Origin: an uncultured Fibrobacterota bacterium
Lineage (GTDB): Bacteria; Fibrobacterota; Chitinivibrionia; Chitinivibrionales; Chitinispirillaceae
Length of the DNA: 7,976 bases
Reading direction: 5' to 3'
NCBI GenBank assembly: GCA_903888815.1
Contig: CAISVC010000374.1
Span: 1-7,976, forward strand
Shown: in pieces, positions 1-6,290 of the stretch
How the letters are laid out: each line of letters begins with the position of its first letter
Numbering within the stretch: the first letter of the stretch is position 1
The notes under the pieces: model-generated
Database searches by the model: none
The model's input: only the letters and a program-made list of their open reading frames with translations
Told to the model about the DNA's origin: nothing
Position numbers and translations under genes: made by a program

Positions 1-685
1 CCTGATAAAGCATTTCATTGTTTCTGTTGACAACCGGAATGAACTGGAGATATTCTGCGCCTATGGTGTCCCTGAAAAAACGGTAGCATTCAAGCGGATG
101 CGCCGCGTTGCCGGCATGCACCGTCGCAAGGATGTTATAATCGGCCTTATGTTTTTGCAGCAGCCTGATGCCATGCACTACCCGGTCGAAGGTGCCTTTT
201 CCCGCAGCGTCCTTCCGGAAGTGGTCGTGCAGCGCTTTCGGGCCATCGAGGCTGACGCCGACCAGGATATGGTTTCGTTTGAAGAACTCGCACCACGGAT
301 CGTTGATCAATGTTCCATTGGTCTGCAGTGCATTGCAGATCGTTACATGGTTTTTATTATACCGCACCTGGTACTCAATGGCTTTTTCATAGAAGCCGAT
401 GTCGCGCAGCAGGGGTTCACCCCCCTGAAACACGATCGTTGCCTCGTTTTTCTGGAGCGAAAGAAATTGTTTTGTGAACTCTTCAAGCGTGGCAGGGGAC
501 ATGGCGCAATCGCTGCCCGGATAGATTTTCTTTTTAGGAAGATAGAAACAATAGGCGCAGTTGATATTGCACCGTGCACCGGAAGGCTTGACCACCGCGC
601 AATCCGGGAAAAAAGGGTCGTGCGATTGCAGATAGAATGCGATCTCTTCCATGCCGGGAAGGCAAAAGGACTGTCTGTCGGTCAT
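1..685 (-). CDS. Anaerobic sulfatase-maturating enzyme (radical SAM/SPASM), N-terminal part, truncated by window edge
   Basis: Reading the minus strand from an ATG at 685 gives 228 residues with no stop before the window edge. The radical SAM cluster motif CNINCAYC (Cys39, Cys43, Cys46) sits in the context KPSGARCNINCAYCFYLPK, typical of anSME-type maturases. It is followed by QGGEPLL (87-93), QTNGTLI (121-127), VGVSLDGP (142-149) with a nearby HD-x-FR, and LQFIPVV near the edge. Members of this family bind a [4Fe-4S] cluster and SAM and convert an active-site Cys or Ser of a sulfatase to formylglycine in the cytoplasm without oxygen. The SPASM domain and catalytic Asp of the family would lie left of position 1. 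AGGA about 10 nt upstream of the ATG is a modest ribosome binding site. About 30 residues precede the usual KPSG start of the domain, so the N-terminus is somewhat extended. It is divergent from the three-gene cluster on the other strand. No sulfatase is visible in the window. The family call is firm; the exact substrate is not shown. Confidence 0.92.
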   Translation of the reverse strand, partial: MTDRQSFCLPGMEEIAFYLQSHDPFFPDCAVVKPSGARCNINCAYCFYLPKKKIYPGSDCAMSPATLEEFTKQFLSLQKNEATIVFQGGEPLLRDIGFYEKAIEYQVRYNKNHVTICNALQTNGTLINDPWCEFFKRNHILVGVSLDGPKALHDHFRKDAAGKGTFDRVVHGIRLLQKHKADYNILATVHAGNAAHPLECYRFFRDTIGAEYLQFIPVVNRNNEMLYQ

Positions 686-720
686 AGCGATTAATTCCTA
701 CGCTGTAAAAAAATAAATCC

Positions 721-866
721 CGTCCTGTGGAAAAATTCCATCAATCTTGCAGTACTTCTGAAATAAGGGATGCCGGCAAACCAACCTGAAGATGCCAGCT
801 CTTTCTGGTTTACACCATCATTATTTCAGGAAGGCGGCATAGCGGATGGTATTTTTCCATAGGACG
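721..866. repeat. 146-bp imperfect palindrome with near-perfect 22-bp terminal inverted repeats (MITE-like or long-hairpin element)
   Basis: Positions 721-742 and the reverse complement of 845-866 agree at 20 of 22 bases; both begin CGTCCT and contain TGGAAAAAT. The similarity continues inward: 35 of the first 50 bases match without gaps, and with one gap the shared segment ending AAACCA extends it to about 63 bases, roughly 70 % overall by hand count. The single-stranded form could therefore fold into one long hairpin centred near 793-794. No clear target-site duplication is visible at the ends, and there is no ORF inside. It lies between divergent genes, so it could be a non-autonomous transposable element, a processed-hairpin repeat, or a regulatory structure in the 5' leader of the downstream gene. 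Confidence 0.75.
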
Positions 867-867
867 C
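785..867 (+). repeat. 83-bp direct repeat, copy 1
   Basis: This stretch aligns without gaps to 6159-6241, with five mismatches in 83 bases by hand count (about 94 % identity). It comprises the centre and right arm of the palindrome at 721-866. It contains the short inverted pair CCTGAA (785-790) / TTCAGG (825-830), and between them TGGT-TTAC-ACCA. Similarity to the other copy stops abruptly at both ends. Confidence 0.93.
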
Positions 868-906
868 ATCTGAATATTCCCGCAAGAGCCGAATTCCTAT
901 CAGCGT

Positions 907-914
907 AAGGGAGG
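907..914 (+). promoter_or_regulatory. Ribosome binding site deciding the start of the glycosidase-like gene
   Basis: AAGGGAGG is a strong Shine-Dalgarno sequence. The ATG at 915 directly abuts it and is in another frame. The in-frame ATG at 919 leaves a 4-nt spacer and is followed at once by a signal-peptide-like sequence, so 919 is preferred. The spacer is on the short side. Confidence 0.65.
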
Positions 915-918
915 ATGT

Positions 919-3447
919 ATGATTAACCGAAGCGATGCTTTTGTGTCCGCAGCAGCGGGTATTCTGCTGATCGCCGCGTCCGTGATCGATGCGGTTACCA
1001 GCTACTGGGTCGTCACACCCAACACCACCGCGGCCCAGGTAACCGTGAACTCCTCGAGCGGTGAAATCGTACTTGCCAACGGTATCGTAGAGCGGAAAAT
1101 TTCGATCTCCATCGGCAACGGAGTGACAAACTCATATAAAAACCTCTATACCAACTTTGACATGCTGTATAACGCTCAGACCGAGGCTGTCGTGGGGCTT
1201 GACGGGACAAACTATGGCGTTGGAGGAAGCGGACCGGCAGCAACCACCTTCAGGTACGACAGTTGCCTGATCAGCGACCCGGTGAAGCCCTACGAGTGGA
1301 CGCCGAAAAGGGGAGCTCAAGCCCGGCCATGGCCGCCGCTGGGTAAAGCGTTGACCCTCATCTACAAGGCAGATCCCTCCTTTGCGGCAAAGTATCAGAA
1401 TGTGAAGGTCCGGGTGAATATGGAATTGTATCAGGGCATTCCGGTCATCTGCAAGAAGGTGACGGTGGTCAATAACGGCACGCAGGAGGTCAAGGTCACC
1501 TGTCTTGCCTCCGAGGTACTGGCAGTGCCGACCACCCTGAAAAACAGGCTCTACCTTGAATCCGATTTTCATGGTGCGACCGGTACGGATTACGGATCAG
1601 ACAATGTGTTCCGCCGCATGGACAATGCCAGAACGACCCGCTGGGTCGATACGCTCGGCTACAGCCTGGTGCGGAGCATATTCGACATAGGGCCTGACCG
1701 CCGTATTGCCACCGGACAGTCGTTCACCGGTTTCAGGACATTCGAGCTGATGCACAGCGTGGATTCGACCGAATGGAAGGAGATGGAGATCAAACAGATG
1801 TATCGCACCGTAGCCCCGCAGATTACTGAAAACCCGGTTTTCATGCACCTGATCTCTGATAATTCCGCTACGGTCAGAGCCATGATCGACAGCTGTGCAA
1901 GCGTCGGCTTTGAGATGATCATTCAGTCATTCGGTTCCGGGGTCAATGTGGAGAGCTCGGACGCGACCTATATCGCCAACCATACAACGCTGTACGACTA
2001 TGGCGATACCAGAGGGATTGAGATGGGAGCATACACCATGCTCACGGTCGGGAGCGGCGGCGCCGACGGCACGAACCCGACATCCCAGCAATGGGGCACG
2101 GTCAGGTGCCTCGCGAGCGCCTGGATGGACCGCTACTGGAGTGCCGTTTCCAATTTCGTGCAGCAGACCGGTCTTGACATGATGGAAGTCGACGGCACGT
2201 ATCCCATGTTCACCTGCGTCTCGACGAGCCATGCGCACCATGACGGTCTGAACGATTCGCGCGTTCAGCAGTGGGCGTACAGCACGGTTTCTATGAATAC
2301 CTTTTTCAGAAACCGGAACATGTATACCAACCAGCCCGACTGGCTGTTTCTTAACGGCGCCAGCAAGTGCGGTATCGGCTACTGGGAAGACACATGGAGC
2401 CTTCCGCGTCAGCAGCAGCTTCTGGCGGGCCGGCTGTATATCTACGACGGCACCTACCAGAAGACGCCGGCCATGGGATGGACCTTTGTGCCGATCGACG
2501 TATATCACGGCGGAGGTACCGCGGCCAGCTTTGAGCCGCTCTCCCAGAACATACAGGATTACGAATGGGTGCTTGCGCAGAATTTCATGAGCGGCGTTAT
2601 AGCCTGCTACCGGGGTTCCCGTCTTTTCGACAACGCAGCGACGAAAGCGGTGGTGAAAAAATGGGTTGACTTTTACAAAAAGTACCGCGATATCCTCAAT
2701 GCCGACGTCATCCATATACGGCGTCCGCAGGCAAGTGCGGCGAACCATGCGCGCGCAACAGGTATCGATGCGCTGATGCATGCCAACGCGCAGCTGAAGG
2801 TCAAGGGGCTCGTGGCCGTATGGAACCAGACCGATGCGCGGCGAACCGACACCATTTCCGTACCGATGTTTTATACCGGCCTGACCGGCATGGAGACGCC
2901 GCCGGCTCCTCTGTCGCTGGCGACTCCTCAGGCAACCGTATGGCCGGCATGGCCGCCGACCGACCCTTTTCCAGTCTGGGCATTTACCGCTGATCTGCCG
3001 TTTCCCGCGCCCGGAACTCTGACCGCAAACAGGGCCATGGTGTATCATGAGGAGCTTGATTCGACCCTCTATACGATCGATTCGAGGGGCACTATCAGGA
3101 TTCCGGTGACGCTGGCGGCGATGAGTTATACCTGGTACGCCATCTACGATCCGGCCGGTACGCGCACAATTACTGTGCCGAAACAGGTCGCTGAACCGCG
3201 CATAGAAGTCAGAAATAACGCAATCTTTTTCCGGGTGACTGCGCCGGCAAAAGTGACAATAGCAATGTACGCTTCCGATGGCAGGAAAGTCGCAGACCTT
3301 TTCAACCGTCAATGCGCGCCGGCCTCGTACCGGGTTGTGTGGGATTACAGCGGGATTTCGGCAGCCGAAACAGCAAGCGGCTGCTATTTCTGCAAGGTAG
3401 TGATTAACGGCCGGGCTGTGATCAAACCCCTGCCGATTGTGCGGTAG
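919..3447 (+). CDS. Exported glycosidase-like protein, GH36/GH27 (clan GH-D)-like TIM barrel, with C-terminal sorting domain
   Basis: This 842-residue protein begins with a hydrophobic export signal (about residues 8-25, SAAAGILLIAASVIDA). A beta-rich N-terminal region runs to about 290. A probable TIM barrel follows at about 300-600, including FEMIIQSFG (331-339), GIEMGAYTML (366-375), LDMMEVDG (419-426) and LNGASKCGIGYWEDTW (478-493). A small beta domain occupies about 600-750, and a FlgD-like/type-IX-like sorting domain about 757-842 (MYASDGRKVADLF, then SGCYFCKV). The MEVDG strand looks like the beta-4 nucleophile position of clan GH-D enzymes, making Asp425 the candidate nucleophile. The Ser/Cys/Gly-rich strand ending YWED resembles the GH36 acid/base strand, with Glu490 or Asp491 as candidates. 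These assignments come from motif resemblance only. Family enzymes retain configuration and cleave alpha-galactosides and related sugars; the substrate here is unknown and the protein may belong to an unclassified family. The next gene starts 78 bp downstream on the same strand, which suggests an operon. Confidence 0.68.
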   Translation: MINRSDAFVSAAAGILLIAASVIDAVTSYWVVTPNTTAAQVTVNSSSGEIVLANGIVERKISISIGNGVTNSYKNLYTNFDMLYNAQTEAVVGLDGTNYGVGGSGPAATTFRYDSCLISDPVKPYEWTPKRGAQARPWPPLGKALTLIYKADPSFAAKYQNVKVRVNMELYQGIPVICKKVTVVNNGTQEVKVTCLASEVLAVPTTLKNRLYLESDFHGATGTDYGSDNVFRRMDNARTTRWVDTLGYSLVRSIFDIGPDRRIATGQSFTGFRTFELMHSVDSTEWKEMEIKQMYRTVAPQITENPVFMHLISDNSATVRAMIDSCASVGFEMIIQSFGSGVNVESSDATYIANHTTLYDYGDTRGIEMGAYTMLTVGSGGADGTNPTSQQWGTVRCLASAWMDRYWSAVSNFVQQTGLDMMEVDGTYPMFTCVSTSHAHHDGLNDSRVQQWAYSTVSMNTFFRNRNMYTNQPDWLFLNGASKCGIGYWEDTWSLPRQQQLLAGRLYIYDGTYQKTPAMGWTFVPIDVYHGGGTAASFEPLSQNIQDYEWVLAQNFMSGVIACYRGSRLFDNAATKAVVKKWVDFYKKYRDILNADVIHIRRPQASAANHARATGIDALMHANAQLKVKGLVAVWNQTDARRTDTISVPMFYTGLTGMETPPAPLSLATPQATVWPAWPPTDPFPVWAFTADLPFPAPGTLTANRAMVYHEELDSTLYTIDSRGTIRIPVTLAAMSYTWYAIYDPAGTRTITVPKQVAEPRIEVRNNAIFFRVTAPAKVTIAMYASDGRKVADLFNRQCAPASYRVVWDYSGISAAETASGCYFCKVVINGRAVIKPLPIVR

Positions 3448-3525
3448 ATATTTTCCCCGGAAATTTAGCTGACTTGTAATACTTCTGAAGGACGAGTAAC
3501 AGGGCGCAACGTAGAGGAGGAAGAC

Positions 3526-4908
3526 ATGATCATCCGTCGTTCCACGCTTTTCAAACAGGCCGCTGCCGGGATGATTGTTCTGGCGGCGAATTCGCTGTTC
3601 GCCCTGCAGGTCACCCACGGCCCTTTTCTCATCGACCAGACCGAGACCGCGGTGACGATCATGTGGTTTACCGATGTCAACTGTTACGGAAGCGTCGAAT
3701 ACGGTATCGGCGGTTCGTTCGCCAATAAGGAGGAAGAGGTCGTCAAGGGAGTACTGGCGGTCGGCACGCACCATCAGGTCCGGCTTACCGGCCTGACGCC
3801 GGGGCAGGCGTATGACTACCGCGTCGTTTCCACCGAAGTTACGAGTTACCTTACCTACTTTCCCGTTGCCGGCAACACCATCCGAAGCGCGAACAGCCAG
3901 TTCACCGCATTGAACAGGAGTAAAACGAGCTTCACGTTCTATGTGGTAAACGATATTCACGATGATGTGAATCGAATGAACACGCTTTGCAACTGCGCGA
4001 CATGGTCGAGTGCCGATTTCCTGGTGCTGAACGGCGATATCCTCACTGATCTCAGCTTGAGCGATTCTCCGTCGATTTTCTCGGTTGTCGTCGATCCCTG
4101 CGCGAACAGATTTGCCAAGAGCAAACAGATCGTCTATGTGCGGGGGAACCATGAATACCGGGGGAGCCTGGGCCCGGTATATTCGAGCTATTTCCCCGTT
4201 ACGGGCGGCCAATGGTATCGTACTTTTTCACACGGGCCGGCTTATTTCCTCATTTTCGACACGGGTGAGGACAAGGCGGATACGAGTTCCCCGCTGGGAG
4301 GCATAATACGGTCCGAACCCTATAAGCAGGAGGAACAGGCTTGGTTTCAGAATTTCGTTCAGGCGAATACGACCCAGCTGTCGAGGACACCTGCGAAAAT
4401 CGCCGTGGCACATGCGCCGGACTGGGGATTCAACACCAACTATGACGCAATCGCAAACAGCGCCGGCGTGCAGCTGCTGATTGCGGCTCATACGCATACG
4501 TACAGCCATAGCACGCCGGGCGGCGGAAAAAACTTCCATACGCTGGTCATCGGACAGAATCAGATAGGCAGGATAACGGTATCGGCAACGCAATTAAGCG
4601 TCGTTGTATACAACAGCAGCTGCGGTCAGGTTGCCGCATGGAATATTACCGTACCGCCCGTCCGCGTCATAGAGGAACCGCTGGCAGCCGTTCCTTTTTT
4701 CCAGAGCACCGGCGGCGTCTTCAAAGTCCAAAGCGGCATTTTTGCTTTTCCGGATCGATTCGAAGGGAATGCGAAATCGGTTGCCGTGTATGATCTGAGC
4801 GGAAAATTGATCATGAAAACGATCACAAGAGACAGGGTGATCCGATTGAACAGCAAGACTGGAATTGCACAGGGCGTCTGCCTGGTGCAGGTCAGGAGTG
4901 TGAAATAA
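3526..4908 (+). CDS. Exported calcineurin-like metallophosphoesterase with N-terminal FnIII/PAP-like domain and C-terminal sorting domain
   Basis: This 460-residue protein starts at an ATG 5 nt after AGGAGG (3515-3520). Residues 1-25 are an export signal that begins RRSTLFKQAAAG, which resembles a twin-arginine signal with one extra residue. Residues about 27-130 are a fibronectin-III / purple-acid-phosphatase-N-like domain (THGPFLIDQ, VRLTGLTPGQAYDYRV). The catalytic domain has every metallophosphoesterase motif: NDIHDD (Asp143, His145), NGDI (Asp171), GNHE (Asn208, His209), AHAPDW (His296) and AHTHTY (His322, His324). Such proteins bind two metal ions and hydrolyse phosphate mono- or diesters; the substrate cannot be read from sequence. 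Residues about 398-460 (SVAVYDLSGKLIMKT) form a sorting-domain-like tail as in the preceding gene. The product should act outside the cytoplasm, probably on the surface or secreted. It is the complete member of a tandem paralogous pair with the next gene. Confidence 0.88.
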   Translation: MIIRRSTLFKQAAAGMIVLAANSLFALQVTHGPFLIDQTETAVTIMWFTDVNCYGSVEYGIGGSFANKEEEVVKGVLAVGTHHQVRLTGLTPGQAYDYRVVSTEVTSYLTYFPVAGNTIRSANSQFTALNRSKTSFTFYVVNDIHDDVNRMNTLCNCATWSSADFLVLNGDILTDLSLSDSPSIFSVVVDPCANRFAKSKQIVYVRGNHEYRGSLGPVYSSYFPVTGGQWYRTFSHGPAYFLIFDTGEDKADTSSPLGGIIRSEPYKQEEQAWFQNFVQANTTQLSRTPAKIAVAHAPDWGFNTNYDAIANSAGVQLLIAAHTHTYSHSTPGGGKNFHTLVIGQNQIGRITVSATQLSVVVYNSSCGQVAAWNITVPPVRVIEEPLAAVPFFQSTGGVFKVQSGIFAFPDRFEGNAKSVAVYDLSGKLIMKTITRDRVIRLNSKTGIAQGVCLVQVRSVK

Positions 4909-4969
4909 GAAGCGGGGGAATGCACAGGGCGTTTTCAGGCGGAAGGCTACAGCATCGAAAAAAGGAAAC

Positions 4970-4977
4970 AAGGAGGT
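4970..4977 (+). promoter_or_regulatory. Ribosome binding site deciding the start of the degenerate phosphoesterase
   Basis: AAGGAGGT is close to the ideal Shine-Dalgarno sequence. It lies 8 nt before the ATG at 4986. An ATG at 4978 touches it and is in another frame. An in-frame ATG at 4920 lies upstream and would add 22 charged residues ahead of the signal peptide, so it is disfavoured. An in-frame GTG at 4983 is a possible but less likely alternative. Confidence 0.8.
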
Positions 4978-4985
4978 ATGCAGTG

Positions 4986-6110
4986 ATGATCGGCAAATGC
5001 ATAAAAACATTCGCAATGACGGTGATTGCGCTTCAGTTTTTCAGCGGCACGATTTTCGCGCTCGCGATCACTCACGGCCCGTACCTGATCGACCAGACGG
5101 AAAGAACAGTAACGGTGCTGTGGTTTACCGATGTCGATTGCATCGCGGCTGTTGAATACGGCACAGGGGGCAGTTTTACCAATAAGGTCGAAGAGGTTTC
5201 GCAGGGAATAATGGTCGTCGGTAAACGGCATGAAGTCCGTCTCACCGGCCTGACAGCCGGTCAGACGTATGATTACCGTGCCGTAGCGACGGAAGTCACC
5301 AGTTATATCGCGTATTACTCAACACTGGGGAATACCCTGCGAAGCGCGAACAGCCAGGTTACCACGTTCAATAAAAGCACAACAGGTTTTTCGTTCTATT
5401 TCGCAACCGATATACTGAATGATGCAAACCGCATGAATACGCTTTTAAACCTTACAACCTGGACCAGCGCTGATTTCATGGCGTATGGAGGGGACGTTTT
5501 GTCGGATCTGACGAGCGAAGCTTCGATCCTGTCGACGTTTGTGGATCCCAGTTCCACAAAATTTGCCAAAACCAGACCGATCGTGTTCCTGCGCGGCAAC
5601 CAGGAGATGAACGGCAGTATTGCTCCGAAGATCTACAGCTATGTTCCGAACAGCAGCAAAGAATACTATTATACCTTTTCCCATGGACCCGCGCTGTTTC
5701 TGGTCTTTGATTCGGGGCAGGATACTGCCGATGCAAGCCCCAAATACGGCGGACTCATGCGATCCGAACCGTATGTGCAGAAAGAGCTTGCCTGGTTTCA
5801 GAATTACGTTCAAACCAATGGATCGCTGCTGTCCAGCACTCCGTTCAAGATCGCGCTGGTGCACCAGCCGGACTGGGGATACGGAAACCAGACCAATTGG
5901 GACAATCTGGCGAACAGCGCCGGCGTCAACCTTCTCATAGCCGGGCACAGGCGAACCTATGCGCATACCGTTCCCGGAAACGGGAAAAACTTCCACACCC
6001 TCGTGGTAGGTCAGGATCAGCTGTGCAGGGTAACGGTATCTGCAACGCAGCTGAGTATCACCGTGGTCAATAGCAGCGCGACGCAGGTGGATGCCTTTAC
6101 CGTTAATTAA
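4986..6110 (+). CDS. Exported metallophosphoesterase paralogue with degenerate M1 metal site (probable pseudoenzyme)
   Basis: This 374-residue protein is a tandem duplicate of the preceding gene, which ends 77 bp upstream. About 94 of the first 150 residues after the signal peptide are identical by hand count. Residues 1-25 are a Sec-type signal (TFAMTVIALQFF, ending TIFA) without twin arginines. The FnIII-like domain covers about 27-130 and the phosphoesterase domain follows. Its motifs are altered: TDILND in place of NDIHDD (Leu144 for His), GGDV with Asp170 kept, GNQE in place of GNHE (Gln206 for His), VHQPDW with His293 kept, and GHRRTY in place of AHTHTY (His321 kept, Arg323 for His). 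In this fold the lost residues are two M1 ligands and the catalytic histidine, while the M2 ligands Asp170, Asn205, His293 and His321 remain. The protein ends where its paralogue enters the linker to the sorting domain, so it has no such tail. It is likely inactive as a two-metal phosphatase and may be a binding or regulatory partner. The reading frame is intact, so it is not called a pseudogene. Confidence 0.86.
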   Translation: MIGKCIKTFAMTVIALQFFSGTIFALAITHGPYLIDQTERTVTVLWFTDVDCIAAVEYGTGGSFTNKVEEVSQGIMVVGKRHEVRLTGLTAGQTYDYRAVATEVTSYIAYYSTLGNTLRSANSQVTTFNKSTTGFSFYFATDILNDANRMNTLLNLTTWTSADFMAYGGDVLSDLTSEASILSTFVDPSSTKFAKTRPIVFLRGNQEMNGSIAPKIYSYVPNSSKEYYYTFSHGPALFLVFDSGQDTADASPKYGGLMRSEPYVQKELAWFQNYVQTNGSLLSSTPFKIALVHQPDWGYGNQTNWDNLANSAGVNLLIAGHRRTYAHTVPGNGKNFHTLVVGQDQLCRVTVSATQLSITVVNSSATQVDAFTVN

Positions 6111-6290
6111 GCGTTACTGATTAGGTTACCTCATTCGTCAGACGTTGCCAGGAACAATCCTGAAGATGCCTGTTCTTTCCGGTTTACACCACCATTATTT
6201 CAGGAAGGCTGCATAGCGGATGGTATTTTTCCATAGGACGCCATTCTTTTCTGTAGGATCTTAGGAAAATTCATAGTTTCGGTCCCCGTG
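6111..6290. other. Convergent intergenic region
   Basis: The stop codons of the degenerate phosphoesterase and of the esterase face each other across 180 bp. The only recognisable content is the repeat at 6159-6241. No classical GC stem plus T-run terminator is evident on either strand. The repeat carries a T5 run on the plus strand and the short pair CCTGAA/TTCAGG, so it could assist transcript ends, but that is inference. Confidence 0.5.
6159..6241 (+). repeat. 83-bp direct repeat, copy 2 (right arm and centre of the palindromic element)
   Basis: It matches 785-867 in the same orientation with five mismatches and no gaps. The left arm of the palindrome present in copy 1 (721-784) has no convincing counterpart here; that space is taken by the end of the phosphoesterase paralogue and a short unrelated stretch. 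Copy 2 is therefore a partial or truncated element. It begins 49 bp after the stop at 6110 and ends about 50 bp from the stop of the minus-strand esterase. Confidence 0.93.

Larger units (their letters stand above)
686..918. other. Divergent intergenic region between the maturase and the glycosidase-like gene
   Basis: Both flanking genes start outward from this 233-bp gap, so promoters for both must lie here or overlap it. I could not identify a convincing -35/-10 pair on either strand. Most of the region (721-866) is an imperfect palindrome described separately. The remaining right-hand part (868-906) is a short leader before the ribosome binding site of the plus-strand gene. Confidence 0.6.

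Noticed and set aside
98..694. 198-residue plus-strand open frame opposite the maturase
   Set aside because: The minus strand encodes the radical SAM motifs without interruption; the plus-strand translation has no recognisable feature.
3448..3475. Possible terminator hairpin TTTCCCCGGAAA after the glycosidase-like gene
   Set aside because: The loop would be only two bases and no T-run follows, so it does not fit an intrinsic terminator.
1927..4212. 761-residue open frame on the minus strand spanning parts of two plus-strand genes and the gap between them
   Set aside because: Its length is notable, but it has no recognisable domain, is rich in Arg/His/Gly in the way of antisense shadows, and overlaps two genes with clear family motifs, signal peptides and ribosome binding sites on the other strand.
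4933..4955. Resemblance between TTTCAGG...AAGGCT upstream of the second phosphoesterase and the right arm of the repeat
   Set aside because: It requires a 3-base insertion and covers too few bases; it is likely chance.
4920..4985. Upstream ATG start giving the degenerate phosphoesterase 22 extra residues
   Set aside because: It lacks its own good ribosome binding site, would place a charged stretch before the signal peptide, and the strong AAGGAGGT lies after it and 8 nt before the ATG at 4986.
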